Positions 1 through 7,557 of a stretch of DNA of 64,000 nucleotides are shown here, piece after piece. How positions within the stretch are numbered: position 1 is the first letter of the stretch; each line of letters begins with the position of its first letter. Below the pieces are notes generated by a model that was not told where the DNA came from, made no database searches, and worked only from the letters and a program-made list of their open reading frames with translations. This DNA is from an uncultured Oscillospiraceae bacterium (GTDB taxonomy: Bacteria; Bacillota; Clostridia; Oscillospirales; Acutalibacteraceae). Position numbers and translations under genes: made by a program. Location: positions 62,001 through 126,000 of the forward strand of contig CAUDCW010000001.1 of the NCBI GenBank assembly GCA_958448165.1, in the 5' to 3' direction.

Positions 1-1116
1 GAACGTAAGCGGAACAGAAATAACAAGCGCACACGGGCAGGATATAACGAGGAACACAAAACTGCGGTTTATCCATTCTGCCCATACACCGCCGAACAGA
101 AGCGGAGGAACAACCGCAAGCAAAGCCGCAAGAATGACAACGGCAGGAGTATAATAGCGTGCAAATTTTGTTATGAAGTTCTCGGTCGGTGCTTTTCGGC
201 TTGCGGCGTTTTCGACGAGATCTATTATTTTAGAAACGGTAGATTCGCCGTATTCCTTTGTCACCTCAATTGTAACAGCGCCGCTCTGATTAATACAGCC
301 CGACAACGCCGTGTCGCCCTTTTTTATGCTTCTCGGCACTGATTCGCCGGTGAGCGCTCTTGTGTCGAGCATACTCTCACCGTCAATTACAACACCGTCA
401 AGCGGAATTTTCTCTCCGGGTTTTACAACAATAATCTCGCCGACTGCAACCTCCTGCGGTGAAACCGAAATCCATGCTCCATTCCGCTTGACATTTGCAC
501 TGTCGGGTCGGATGTCCATAAGGCTTGATATCGACTTTCTTGAACGTCTGACCGCCATATCCTGAAACAGCTCGCCAATCTGATAAAACAGCATAACGGC
601 GACAGCCTCCGGATATTGCCCTATGGCAAAAGCTCCGACGGTTGAGATTGTCATCAGGAAATTCTCGTCAAAAACTCGTCCCTTAAGTATATTCTTTAAA
701 GCTCTCATAACGACGTCTGCGCCGAGAATGATATAAGCCAGCACCAACACGCCGAGGGTAATATAACCGTTGACATACGGGAAGAAATATGTCAGCACTA
801 TTCCTGCGGCATAAACAGCCGCACCCAATGCAAGCCGTGCTATCGTGCTTTTATCGGAGTTTTCAGGCTCGCCTTCGGCTTTATCCGCCGTATCTTCAGG
901 CATTGCAACTTCAACGCCGCTTTCGTGGCTGTGCACAATCCTTGTTATATCGTCAAGTGCATCTCCGCTGTAATCGCCCGAAAAATCAACCGTAAGCGTT
1001 TGTGCGACAAGATTTATCGACGACTCATTAACACCGCCCAAAGCCGCAACTTCACGCTCAATTTTTGATGAACAGTTCGGGCAGGTAAGCCCCTTTAACA
1101 CAAATACCCGTTTCAT
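1..1116 (-). CDS. cadA: Heavy-metal P1B-type ATPase (Cd/Zn/Pb exporter), partial
   Basis: The N-terminal ~372 residues of a metal-translocating P-type ATPase; the C-terminal half lies beyond the left edge. An HMA domain with the metal-binding TCPNC motif lies at about residues 11-15, followed by a charged linker, paired membrane helices, the actuator TGES motif and, at the edge, the CPC membrane metal site. TGES and CPC are family hallmarks, and CPC is typical of Zn/Cd/Pb exporters. The ATG has a GGAGG site (GGAGGCGCATT spacing). A SmtB/CadC-type repressor gene lies 102 bp upstream on the same strand, which supports divalent metal efflux. The exact metal (Cd, Zn or Pb) cannot be read from this part. 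The phosphorylation DKTGT motif is outside the window. Confidence 0.92.
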   Translation of the reverse strand, partial: MKRVFVLKGLTCPNCSSKIEREVAALGGVNESSINLVAQTLTVDFSGDYSGDALDDITRIVHSHESGVEVAMPEDTADKAEGEPENSDKSTIARLALGAAVYAAGIVLTYFFPYVNGYITLGVLVLAYIILGADVVMRALKNILKGRVFDENFLMTISTVGAFAIGQYPEAVAVMLFYQIGELFQDMAVRRSRKSISSLMDIRPDSANVKRNGAWISVSPQEVAVGEIIVVKPGEKIPLDGVVIDGESMLDTRALTGESVPRSIKKGDTALSGCINQSGAVTIEVTKEYGESTVSKIIDLVENAASRKAPTENFITKFARYYTPAVVILAALLAVVPPLLFGGVWAEWINRSFVFLVISCPCALVISVPLTF

Positions 1117-1139
1117 AATGCGCCTCCTTAACTTTCATT

Positions 1140-1157
1140 GTTGCTCAATCATTCAAC
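1140..1157. promoter_or_regulatory. SmtB/ArsR-type operator before the metal ATPase
   Basis: GTTGCT-CAATCA-TTCAAC, 24 bp upstream of the ATPase start. It matches 16 of 18 positions of the palindrome in front of the repressor gene (1608-1625), and both share a TAATAAA/TTTATTA flank. One half-site (GTTGCT) is degenerate. Imperfect TTGAA/TTCAA dyads are typical operators of SmtB/CadC-family repressors. The assignment is by similarity and position. Confidence 0.65.
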
Positions 1158-1218
1158 TAATAAAGTAAAAAAATATCCTCATTTATACTTTATGCAGTAA
1201 TATGCAGTAAAAATTAAA

Positions 1219-1572
1219 TCACTCACGCAAATGCTCAAAGCCCTTGTCGAGTATCTCCTTAACGTGAGAATCTGCAAGCGAATAATACACCGTCTGAGCC
1301 TCACGGCGGAACTTGACAAGGTTTGCAAGCCTTAAAGCCTTAAGCTGATGCGATACGGCAGACTTTGTAAGTCCCAGAAGCGCAGCTATGTCGCACACAC
1401 ACATTTCGCTCTGCTCAAGTGCGTGAAGAATCTGAACCCTTGTGCCGTCGCCGAAAAGCTTGAAAAGCGAGGCAAGGGCAATATATTCGTCCTTGTCGCA
1501 CATCTGATCACGGACAGAATTGACAACATCGCTGTGAATTACCTCACAATCACATATCGGCTGCTTTTCCAT
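1219..1572 (-). CDS. SmtB/CadC-type metal-sensing ArsR-family repressor
   Basis: A 117-residue winged-helix repressor that should release DNA when it binds metal. The recognition helix region is LGLTKSAVSHQLKALR. Two metal-site signatures are visible: a CVC motif in helix alpha3 (with extra N-terminal Cys residues, CDC and C) as in CadC, and an alpha5 site D-x-H-(10)-H-(2)-E near the C-terminus with the same spacing as SmtB D104/H106/H117/E120. The ATG follows GGAGG (GGGTAACGGAGG). It lies upstream of and co-directional with the P-type ATPase gene, and both genes have the same palindrome upstream, so autoregulation together with control of the exporter is likely. The metal is probably Zn, Cd or Pb. 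Confidence 0.9.
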   Translation of the reverse strand: MEKQPICDCEVIHSDVVNSVRDQMCDKDEYIALASLFKLFGDGTRVQILHALEQSEMCVCDIAALLGLTKSAVSHQLKALRLANLVKFRREAQTVYYSLADSHVKEILDKGFEHLRE

Positions 1573-1607
1573 TGTATTCCTCCGTTACCCGAAAATTAAA
1601 TTTATTA

Positions 1608-1625
1608 GTTGAACAATCATTCAAC
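1608..1625. promoter_or_regulatory. SmtB/ArsR-type operator before the repressor gene
   Basis: Perfect 6-6-6 inverted repeat GTTGAA-CAATCA-TTCAAC, 36 bp upstream of the repressor start and preceded by TTTATTA. The near copy at 1140-1157 precedes the ATPase. Together they look like an autoregulated metal-efflux regulon. The stretch from here to the aro promoter at 1826 is AT-rich and shows no gene. Confidence 0.7.
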
Positions 1626-1825
1626 AATGTTATTATATGCCATTATCCGAGCGTTGTCAATAGCCTTTTGTTATATTTTCAAATTTTTATCTTTTCAAAA
1701 TTTATCTGCATTATTTGCCGAGCTGCTCTTTACGGTTATCGTCAGCTTTAAGCCATAGAAAAAACGCAGAAAAAATGGACCGACAAAAAATATATATTTT
1801 TTTGCACTTTAAAGCGATAAACCCC

Positions 1826-1854
1826 TTGACAAATTTTCGTATTAGTATTATTAT
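1826..1854 (+). promoter_or_regulatory. Sigma-A promoter of the aro operon
   Basis: TTGACA (1826-1831) and TATTAT (1849-1854) separated by 17 bp. A transcript would start near 1861, about 20 nt before the leader peptide ORF and its GGGAG ribosome site. No repressor-type dyad was seen over the promoter, in keeping with control in the transcribed leader. Confidence 0.8.
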
Positions 1855-1881
1855 CATATCAGTAAAAACGGGAGAACAGCT

Positions 1882-1983
1882 ATGATACATTTAATTGACA
1901 ATCGATTTACAGGCTTTTATTATTTCGGCTATTATTTTGGTCGGAATAATTTGTCATGCCCTGTTTGTCGTATGGATTTATGA
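1882..1983 (+). CDS. Phe/Tyr-rich leader peptide of the aro operon
   Basis: A 33-codon ORF with its own ribosome site (GGGAG, about 8 nt before the ATG). Codons 9-20 read FTGFYYFGYYFG, giving four Phe and four Tyr codons within eleven positions (9-19). It lies between a strong promoter and an intrinsic terminator, directly upstream of DAHP synthase. This is the architecture of ribosome-mediated attenuation: a ribosome starved of Phe-tRNA or Tyr-tRNA would stall in this run. The peptide itself need have no function. T-box riboswitches are the more usual device for such operons in Firmicutes; no T-box sequence is seen here. The codon content and RNA structures are visible; the mechanism is inferred. 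Confidence 0.8.
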   Translation: MIHLIDNRFTGFYYFGYYFGRNNLSCPVCRMDL

Positions 1984-2037
1984 CTGTCTGCCGCTTTATC
2001 AGGCGTATTATAACGGGGCGTTGGCTCCGTTTTTTTT
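1956..2037 (+). terminator. Attenuator: terminator with competing antiterminator
   Basis: Terminator stem AACGGGGC (2012-2019), loop GTTG, GCTCCGTT (2024-2031), with a T-run to 2037. The competing arm ATGCCCTGTT (1956-1965), inside leader codons 25-28, can pair over 10 bp (two G-U pairs) with AACGGGGCGT (2012-2021), which contains the 5' terminator arm. A ribosome stalled on the Phe/Tyr codons (up to 1938) leaves 1956-1965 free and permits antitermination. A ribosome that reaches the UGA at 1981 covers it and permits termination. The pairings were worked out by eye. Confidence 0.8.
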
Positions 2038-2079
2038 ATGTAATTCTGCGGAGCCGTCCCAAAGAAAGGATTTGTTACT

Positions 2080-3096
2080 ATGATTATCGTATTAAAACCG
2101 GAATGTACCAAGGAGCAACTCATTTGCTTTAAGGAACAGCTCGAAAGCAACTACAGCGTAAAGGTGAACACATGGGAGGGCGTACACTCGACAGTGCTCG
2201 GTCTTATCGGCGACACCACCGCAATCGACATCGACTATATAAACGCACAGGACATTGTTGACGATGTTCGCCGTGTTCAGGAGCCGTACAAAAAGGCTAA
2301 CAGGAAGTTCCACCCCGAAAACACGGTTATTGAGCTTTCAAACGGCACAAAAATCGGTGACGGCGGTCTTGTGCTCATGGCAGGTCCCTGCTCGGTTGAG
2401 AGCAGTGAGCAGGTGTGCTCTATCGCAAAATCGGTAAAAGCCTCGGGCGCACAGATTTTAAGAGGCGGTGCATTCAAGCCGAGAACCTCGCCCTATGCTT
2501 TCCAGGGTCTTAAGGCTGAGGGACTTGACCTTCTGAAAGAGGCAAGACGTGAAACAGGCCTGCCGATTGTAACCGAGATTATGAGAACATCTCATATTGA
2601 TATGTTTGAAAATGTTGACATTATCCAGGTCGGTGCAAGAAATATGCAGAACTTTGAGCTTTTAAAGGAGCTTGGCAAAACAAACAAGCCTATCCTTTTA
2701 AAGAGAGGTCTTTCAAGCACAATCGAAGAGCTGCTGATGAGTGCCGAATATATTATGGCAGGCGGAAACGACAAGGTTATCCTGTGTGAAAGAGGTATCA
2801 GAACCTATGAAACCTTTACAAGAAACACGCTCGACTTGTCGGCTGTGCCTATCCTGAAGAGCCTTTCGCATCTCCCTGTCGTTGTTGACCCGAGCCACGC
2901 AACAGGCAAAAGCTGGCTTGTTGAATCAATGTCGATGGCGGCGGTTGCGGCAGGCGCAGACGGACTTATTATTGAGGTTCACAACAACCCGAAATGCGCT
3001 TTGTGCGACGGCGCACAGTCGCTGACGCCGGAGCAGTTTGACAAGGTAGCAAGAAAGGTAAACGGATTGAAAAAGTATTTAAGTGAAAACGAGTAA
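2080..3096 (+). CDS. aroF: DAHP synthase, type I-beta with N-terminal regulatory domain
   Basis: 3-Deoxy-7-phosphoheptulonate synthase, the first step of the shikimate pathway (phosphoenolpyruvate + erythrose 4-phosphate), cytoplasmic and metal-dependent. At 338 residues it has an N-terminal ferredoxin-like domain (about 1-70) and a TIM barrel with MAGPCSVES, GGAFKPRTSPYAFQG, LLKRG and DPSHATGK. In the Thermotoga-type enzyme the N-terminal domain mediates Tyr/Phe feedback inhibition. It is the first structural gene after the attenuator, with AAGAAAGGA before the ATG. The stretch from 2038 to the gene is leader RNA. tyrA follows after 39 bp, so the operon starts with entry into the pathway and leads towards tyrosine. 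Confidence 0.96.
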   Translation: MIIVLKPECTKEQLICFKEQLESNYSVKVNTWEGVHSTVLGLIGDTTAIDIDYINAQDIVDDVRRVQEPYKKANRKFHPENTVIELSNGTKIGDGGLVLMAGPCSVESSEQVCSIAKSVKASGAQILRGGAFKPRTSPYAFQGLKAEGLDLLKEARRETGLPIVTEIMRTSHIDMFENVDIIQVGARNMQNFELLKELGKTNKPILLKRGLSSTIEELLMSAEYIMAGGNDKVILCERGIRTYETFTRNTLDLSAVPILKSLSHLPVVVDPSHATGKSWLVESMSMAAVAAGADGLIIEVHNNPKCALCDGAQSLTPEQFDKVARKVNGLKKYLSENE

Positions 3097-3135
3097 TATC
3101 GGCTTTATACACGAAAGCACAAAGGGGAAATTAAA

Positions 3136-3966
3136 ATGAAGATTGCAGTTGTCGGCTTGGGCATAATAGGCGGCTCGATGGCTATGGCTATCAAAAAATA
3201 CACGCAACATTATGTTATAGGCATAAACAGAACAAGAAAAACGCTTGAAAAGGCTCTTGAATGCGGTGCAATTGACGAGATTGGCGACGAGGACAGCATA
3301 CAGGACGCCGACCTTATCATTCTCGGTCTTTATCCTGCTCTTGCGGTTGAGTTTATAAAGCGCAACTGCGATAAGATAAAAAAGGACGCTATCGTGACCG
3401 ACACAAGCGGAATCAAGTCGGCAATCTGCCCCGCCCTTGAAAAAATAGCCGATGAAAACGGTTTCACCTTTATCGGCTCTCACCCGATGGCAGGCAAAGA
3501 AACAAACGGCTTTGACTCCGCCGACGCCGATTTATTCTTCGGTGCAAGCTTTATTGTCGTGCCGGGCAATGCGCCATACGACAAGGTCCGCACACTTTGC
3601 AGGCTTGCAATGGATATCGGCTTTGCAGGTGTTCGTATGACTACACCCGAGGAACACGACAGAATGATAGCTTACACCTCACAGCTTCCCCACGTTCTGG
3701 CTTGCGCATATGTTTTAAGTCCGCAATGCCCGAACCACAAGGGCTTTTCGGCAGGCAGCTACCGTGACGTTTCCCGTGTTGCCAAAATAAACGCATCGCT
3801 CTGGAGCGAGCTTTTCATCGAAAACAGAAAACCGCTGGTTGATGAAATAGATATTCTGATTGACAACCTCAATCTTATTAAGCAAGGGATAGAAAACAAA
3901 AGCTACGATGAGCTTATTGAAATTCTCGGCAAAAGCCGACAGATTAAGGAGCAGCTTGACGAATGA
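3136..3966 (+). CDS. tyrA: Prephenate dehydrogenase
   Basis: Oxidative decarboxylation of prephenate to 4-hydroxyphenylpyruvate, the tyrosine branch. At 276 residues it has an N-terminal Rossmann fold with VVGLGIIGGSMA, the GSHPMAG substrate motif near residue 116, and a C-terminal helical dimerisation domain. It lacks the C-terminal ACT domain found in some homologues, so tyrosine feedback may act through AroF or attenuation instead. The ribosome site is AAAGGGG. Its stop overlaps the aroB start (ATGA, 4 bp), which indicates translational coupling. Confidence 0.95.
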   Translation: MKIAVVGLGIIGGSMAMAIKKYTQHYVIGINRTRKTLEKALECGAIDEIGDEDSIQDADLIILGLYPALAVEFIKRNCDKIKKDAIVTDTSGIKSAICPALEKIADENGFTFIGSHPMAGKETNGFDSADADLFFGASFIVVPGNAPYDKVRTLCRLAMDIGFAGVRMTTPEEHDRMIAYTSQLPHVLACAYVLSPQCPNHKGFSAGSYRDVSRVAKINASLWSELFIENRKPLVDEIDILIDNLNLIKQGIENKSYDELIEILGKSRQIKEQLDE

Positions 3967-5021
3967 AAACACTAAATGTTAAATCAGTAAGAAGCTATGA
4001 TATATATATAGAAAGAGGAATAATCAGCCGCTGCGGTGAAATCATAAAACCGCTGGCAAGAGGCGGCAAGGCGATGATAGTATCCGACACAAACGTATTC
4101 CCTATTTACGGCGAGGTTGTCACAAATTCGCTCAGAGCCGCAGGCTTTGAGGTCTGCACTCACATCTTCCCTGCCGGCGAAGCCTCAAAACAGCTTTCTA
4201 CAATTACAGAGATTTACAACTCGCTTGCCGACAGCGGGTTTTCACGCAAGGACTTCATCGTTGCCCTCGGCGGCGGTGTTACGGGCGATATGGCGGGCTT
4301 TGCCGCCGCAACATATCAAAGGGGAATAGACTTTGTCCAGATTCCCACCTCACTGCTGTCACAGGTTGATTCCTCGGTCGGCAGTAAAACGGGAGTTGAC
4401 ATAAAGCAGGGCAAAAACCTTGTCGGCGCTTTCTGGTCGCCGTCAGCCGTTATCATCGACCCCGACACGCTGAACACGCTCACACCGGAGTTTTTCGCCG
4501 ACGGAATGGCTGAGGTGATAAAATACGGCTGTATCAAGAGCCTTAAGCTGTTTGAAAAGCTTGAGCAGGAAAACGCCGCCAACATTATAGAGGAAATAAT
4601 ATACGACTGCGTATCAATAAAACGTGACGTAGTCGAGCGTGACGAGCACGAGACAGGCGAAAGAATGCTTCTGAACTTCGGTCACACCCTCGGTCACTCG
4701 ATTGAAAAGGCTTATGCCTACACAGGCATAACTCACGGTCAGGCTGTCGGCGTCGGTATGGTGCTGATGACAAGAGCAAGCGAGAGCGCAGGAATAACAC
4801 CGAGCGGAACAACCGAAAGGATAGAAAAGCTGCTTCAGAAATACAGCCTGCCGACAAGCGACAAAACACCGCTTGATATTATGGCAAGCGGCGCACTCGG
4901 CGACAAAAAGGCAAGCGGCGACAGCATTAATGTTGTACTGCTGAACACTATCGGCGACAGCTTCACAAAAAAGCTTAAGAAAAGTGAGCTGCTCGGCTTT
5001 ATCAGCAAATCAGAATTATAA
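3963..5021 (+). CDS. aroB: 3-Dehydroquinate synthase
   Basis: Converts DAHP to 3-dehydroquinate, using NAD and Zn/Co. At 352 residues it is of usual size. Visible family motifs are VALGGGVTGDMAGFAA, PTSLLSQVDSSVGSKTG, GMAEVIKYG and the metal-binding NFGHTLGHSIE with HGQAVGVGM. The start overlaps the tyrA stop by 4 bp. A 195-bp gap holding a dual-hairpin repeat (5080-5171) separates it from aroA, so aroA may rely on read-through or a local promoter. Confidence 0.96.
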   Translation: MKTLNVKSVRSYDIYIERGIISRCGEIIKPLARGGKAMIVSDTNVFPIYGEVVTNSLRAAGFEVCTHIFPAGEASKQLSTITEIYNSLADSGFSRKDFIVALGGGVTGDMAGFAAATYQRGIDFVQIPTSLLSQVDSSVGSKTGVDIKQGKNLVGAFWSPSAVIIDPDTLNTLTPEFFADGMAEVIKYGCIKSLKLFEKLEQENAANIIEEIIYDCVSIKRDVVERDEHETGERMLLNFGHTLGHSIEKAYAYTGITHGQAVGVGMVLMTRASESAGITPSGTTERIEKLLQKYSLPTSDKTPLDIMASGALGDKKASGDSINVVLLNTIGDSFTKKLKKSELLGFISKSEL

Positions 5022-5079
5022 AATCAAGGATTGATTGTCGGAGACGGATAGATTTAAGCATAAACCCCGAAACAAGGTT

Positions 5080-5171
5080 GTAGGGAACACTCTTGAGTTA
5101 TACCCTATTCTGATTTTGCTTAAAATCGTAGTATTTGCATCTATCCCGGAACGGTCAAAACCGTTCCCTAC
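5080..5171 (-). repeat. Dual-hairpin intergenic repeat, copy 1
   Basis: Bounded by GTAGGGAAC and GTTCCCTAC. The right end holds the near-palindrome GGAACGGTC-AAAA-CCGTTCC. It matches the copies at 19296, 21801, 31211 and 41213; this copy and the one at 41213 run in the opposite direction to the others. It is short and carries no ORF. It sits inside the aro operon between aroB and aroA. Confidence 0.75.
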
Positions 5172-5215
5172 AAACATTTTATATTAACAACATTGAACTA
5201 TAAGAGGGAAATATA

Positions 5216-6472
5216 ATGAGCGATATAACTCTTTCACCGTCACGCTTAGTCGGACAGGTAACAGTGCCGCCGTCAAAAAGCGACGTTCACCGTGCAATAA
5301 TATGCGCCGCACTTGCAAAGGGCGAAAGTGTGATTTCGCCTGTGTCGTTTTCAAAGGACATCAAGGCGACAATCGGCTGTGCCGAGGCTCTGGGCGCAAA
5401 AATCACGGTTGACGGAAACACTGTCATGGTTGACGGCAGCGGCTTTTTAGGCGTAAATTCGGCGCATCTTGACTGCTGCGAATCAGGCTCGACGCTTCGT
5501 TTTTTTATTCCCGTTGCAGCCGCAGGCGCAGTAAATGCCGAGTTTGTCGGTCAGGGCAAGCTTCCTCAGCGTCCAATCGGCATTTATCTTGACTGCCTGC
5601 CGCAAAACGGGGTTACCTGCGAAACAGGCGGCGGTCTGCCGCTTAAAATCAACGGCAAGCTTCAAAGCGGCGAATACCGTCTGCCCGGCAACATAAGTTC
5701 GCAGTTCATAACAGGCTTGCTGTTTGCCCTGCCTATACTTGACGGCGACAGCAAAATTATACTGACCTCTCCGCTTGAATCCTCGGGTTATGTTGATATG
5801 ACCTTAAAGGCGATGAAAAGCTTCGGGGTTGAGGTTAAAGCCGAGGAACAGACATATATAATAAAAGGAAATCAAAGCTACAAGCCGTGCCGCTACACCT
5901 GTGAGGGCGACTGGTCGCAGTCGGCATTCTTTATGGCGGCAGGCTCTTTGGGCGGCGATGTGACAATAAACGGGCTTAATGCCGACTCACCGCAGGGCGA
6001 CCGTGAATGTGCCGAAATATTCAGGCGCTTTGGTGCAGACGTTGAGCTTAAAGAAAATTCGGTACGGGTAAGACCCGGAAAACTTCACGGAATAAAAATT
6101 GACGCACGGCAAATCCCCGACCTTGTACCGGCTCTGGCGGTGACAGCCGCATTTGCCGAGGGTGAAACGGTGATTTACGGTGCGGAAAGGCTGAGAATAA
6201 AAGAATGTGACCGCCTTGAGGCTGTATGCAGCGGCATTAATAATATCGGCGGCTGTGCAGCGCAAACCGAGGACGGATTAATTATAAAAGGAAAACCAAC
6301 TCTGTCGGGCGGCAAATGCGAGGGCTACAACGACCACCGCATAGTTATGGCTCTGAGTATAGCCGCACTTCGCTGTGAAAACAGCGTGACGATAACCGAC
6401 CGAGAAAGCATAAACAAAAGCTACCCGGATTATTTTGAAGATTACAAAACACTGGGTGGAATTATAAAATGA
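5216..6472 (+). CDS. aroA: 5-Enolpyruvylshikimate-3-phosphate synthase
   Basis: Transfers enolpyruvyl from PEP to shikimate 3-phosphate. At 418 residues with two inverse alpha/beta domains, it shows PPSKSDVHRAIICAALA near the N-terminus (Lys/Ser/Arg active site), GNISSQFITGLLFALP, KECDRLEAV and DHRIVMALSIAA near the C-terminus. The ribosome site is AAGAGGGA, 7 nt before the ATG. aroC starts 9 bp downstream. Confidence 0.96.
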   Translation: MSDITLSPSRLVGQVTVPPSKSDVHRAIICAALAKGESVISPVSFSKDIKATIGCAEALGAKITVDGNTVMVDGSGFLGVNSAHLDCCESGSTLRFFIPVAAAGAVNAEFVGQGKLPQRPIGIYLDCLPQNGVTCETGGGLPLKINGKLQSGEYRLPGNISSQFITGLLFALPILDGDSKIILTSPLESSGYVDMTLKAMKSFGVEVKAEEQTYIIKGNQSYKPCRYTCEGDWSQSAFFMAAGSLGGDVTINGLNADSPQGDRECAEIFRRFGADVELKENSVRVRPGKLHGIKIDARQIPDLVPALAVTAAFAEGETVIYGAERLRIKECDRLEAVCSGINNIGGCAAQTEDGLIIKGKPTLSGGKCEGYNDHRIVMALSIAALRCENSVTITDRESINKSYPDYFEDYKTLGGIIK

Positions 6473-6481
6473 GGTGATGAT

Positions 6482-7546
6482 ATGTCATCATGGGGAAATA
6501 AGGTTAAAATTTCAATATTCGGCGAAAGCCACGGCGCAGGCATCGGCGTTGTGCTTGACGGAATAAAGCCGGGTGTAGAGCTTGATATGGACGAGCTTCT
6601 GCTCAATATGGGCAGACGAGCACCGGGCAAGGACAAGGCGGCTACACCGAGAAAGGAAGCAGACACTCCGAATATTCTGTCGGGAATCTTAGACGGCGTG
6701 ACAACAGGCGCTCCGATATGCTGTGTGATTGAAAACACAAACACACGCTCGGGCGACTACGGCAATATTCTTTCAAAGCCCCGTCCGGGTCACGCCGACT
6801 ACACAGGCTTTATGCGCTACAACGGCTACAACGACATCAGCGGCGGCGGACATTTTTCGGGCAGGCTGACTGCACCGCTTGTTTTTGCCGGCTCGGTGTG
6901 CCGACAGGTATTAAAGCTTGACGGAGTTAAAATTGCCTCTCATATCTATTCGGTGAATACGGTTCAGGACACACCGTTTGACCCGATAAGCATTGACGAC
7001 AGCCTGATTCAGCGGCTCAATCAGAAGAGCTTTCCGCTTATTGACGAATCGCTCGAGGATAAAATGCGCAGTATAATTGAAAGCGCAAGGCTCAGTCAGG
7101 ACAGCGTGGGCGGCATAATAGAATGTTGTGCAACAGGCTTAAAGCCGGGACTGGGCAGTCCGATGTTTGAGGGTGTTGAAAACGTGATTTCATCGGTTAT
7201 GTTCGGTGTTCCTGCGGTAAAAGGAATTGAGTTCGGCGCAGGCTTCGACATAACAAAAATGCACGGCAGTCAGAGCAACGACCCGTTCAGATACGAAAAC
7301 GGTCAGGTCGTAACGACATCTAACAACAACGGCGGAATACTCGGCGGCATAACAACCGGTATGCCGATAATTTTAAGAGCCGCTATCAAGCCGACTGCTT
7401 CAATCTCACAGGAGCAGAACACGATAGATTTGCAGACAAAGGAAAACACAACGCTTGTGGTCAAGGGCAGGCACGACCCGTGTATAGTAGCCCGGGCCTC
7501 GGTTGTAATCGAATCGGCACTGGCGCTTGCGCTTATTAATCTTTAA
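6482..7546 (+). CDS. aroC: Chorismate synthase
   Basis: Makes chorismate from EPSP, using reduced FMN. At 354 residues it shows the family motifs GESHGAGIGVVLDG at the N-terminus, MGRRAPG, RPGHADYTG, SGGGHFSGRLTAPLVFAG and RHDPCIVARAS near the C-terminus. GAGGTGAT precedes the start and overlaps the aroA stop region. pheA begins 11 bp later, so aroA-aroC-pheA form a tight unit. Confidence 0.96.
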   Translation: MSSWGNKVKISIFGESHGAGIGVVLDGIKPGVELDMDELLLNMGRRAPGKDKAATPRKEADTPNILSGILDGVTTGAPICCVIENTNTRSGDYGNILSKPRPGHADYTGFMRYNGYNDISGGGHFSGRLTAPLVFAGSVCRQVLKLDGVKIASHIYSVNTVQDTPFDPISIDDSLIQRLNQKSFPLIDESLEDKMRSIIESARLSQDSVGGIIECCATGLKPGLGSPMFEGVENVISSVMFGVPAVKGIEFGAGFDITKMHGSQSNDPFRYENGQVVTTSNNNGGILGGITTGMPIILRAAIKPTASISQEQNTIDLQTKENTTLVVKGRHDPCIVARASVVIESALALALINL

Positions 7547-7557
7547 GAGGTGATAGA

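Noticed and set aside
1895..2083. 62-residue ORF overlapping the aro leader in another frame
   Set aside because: It runs through the terminator with no ribosome site; the Phe/Tyr ORF at 1882 explains the region.
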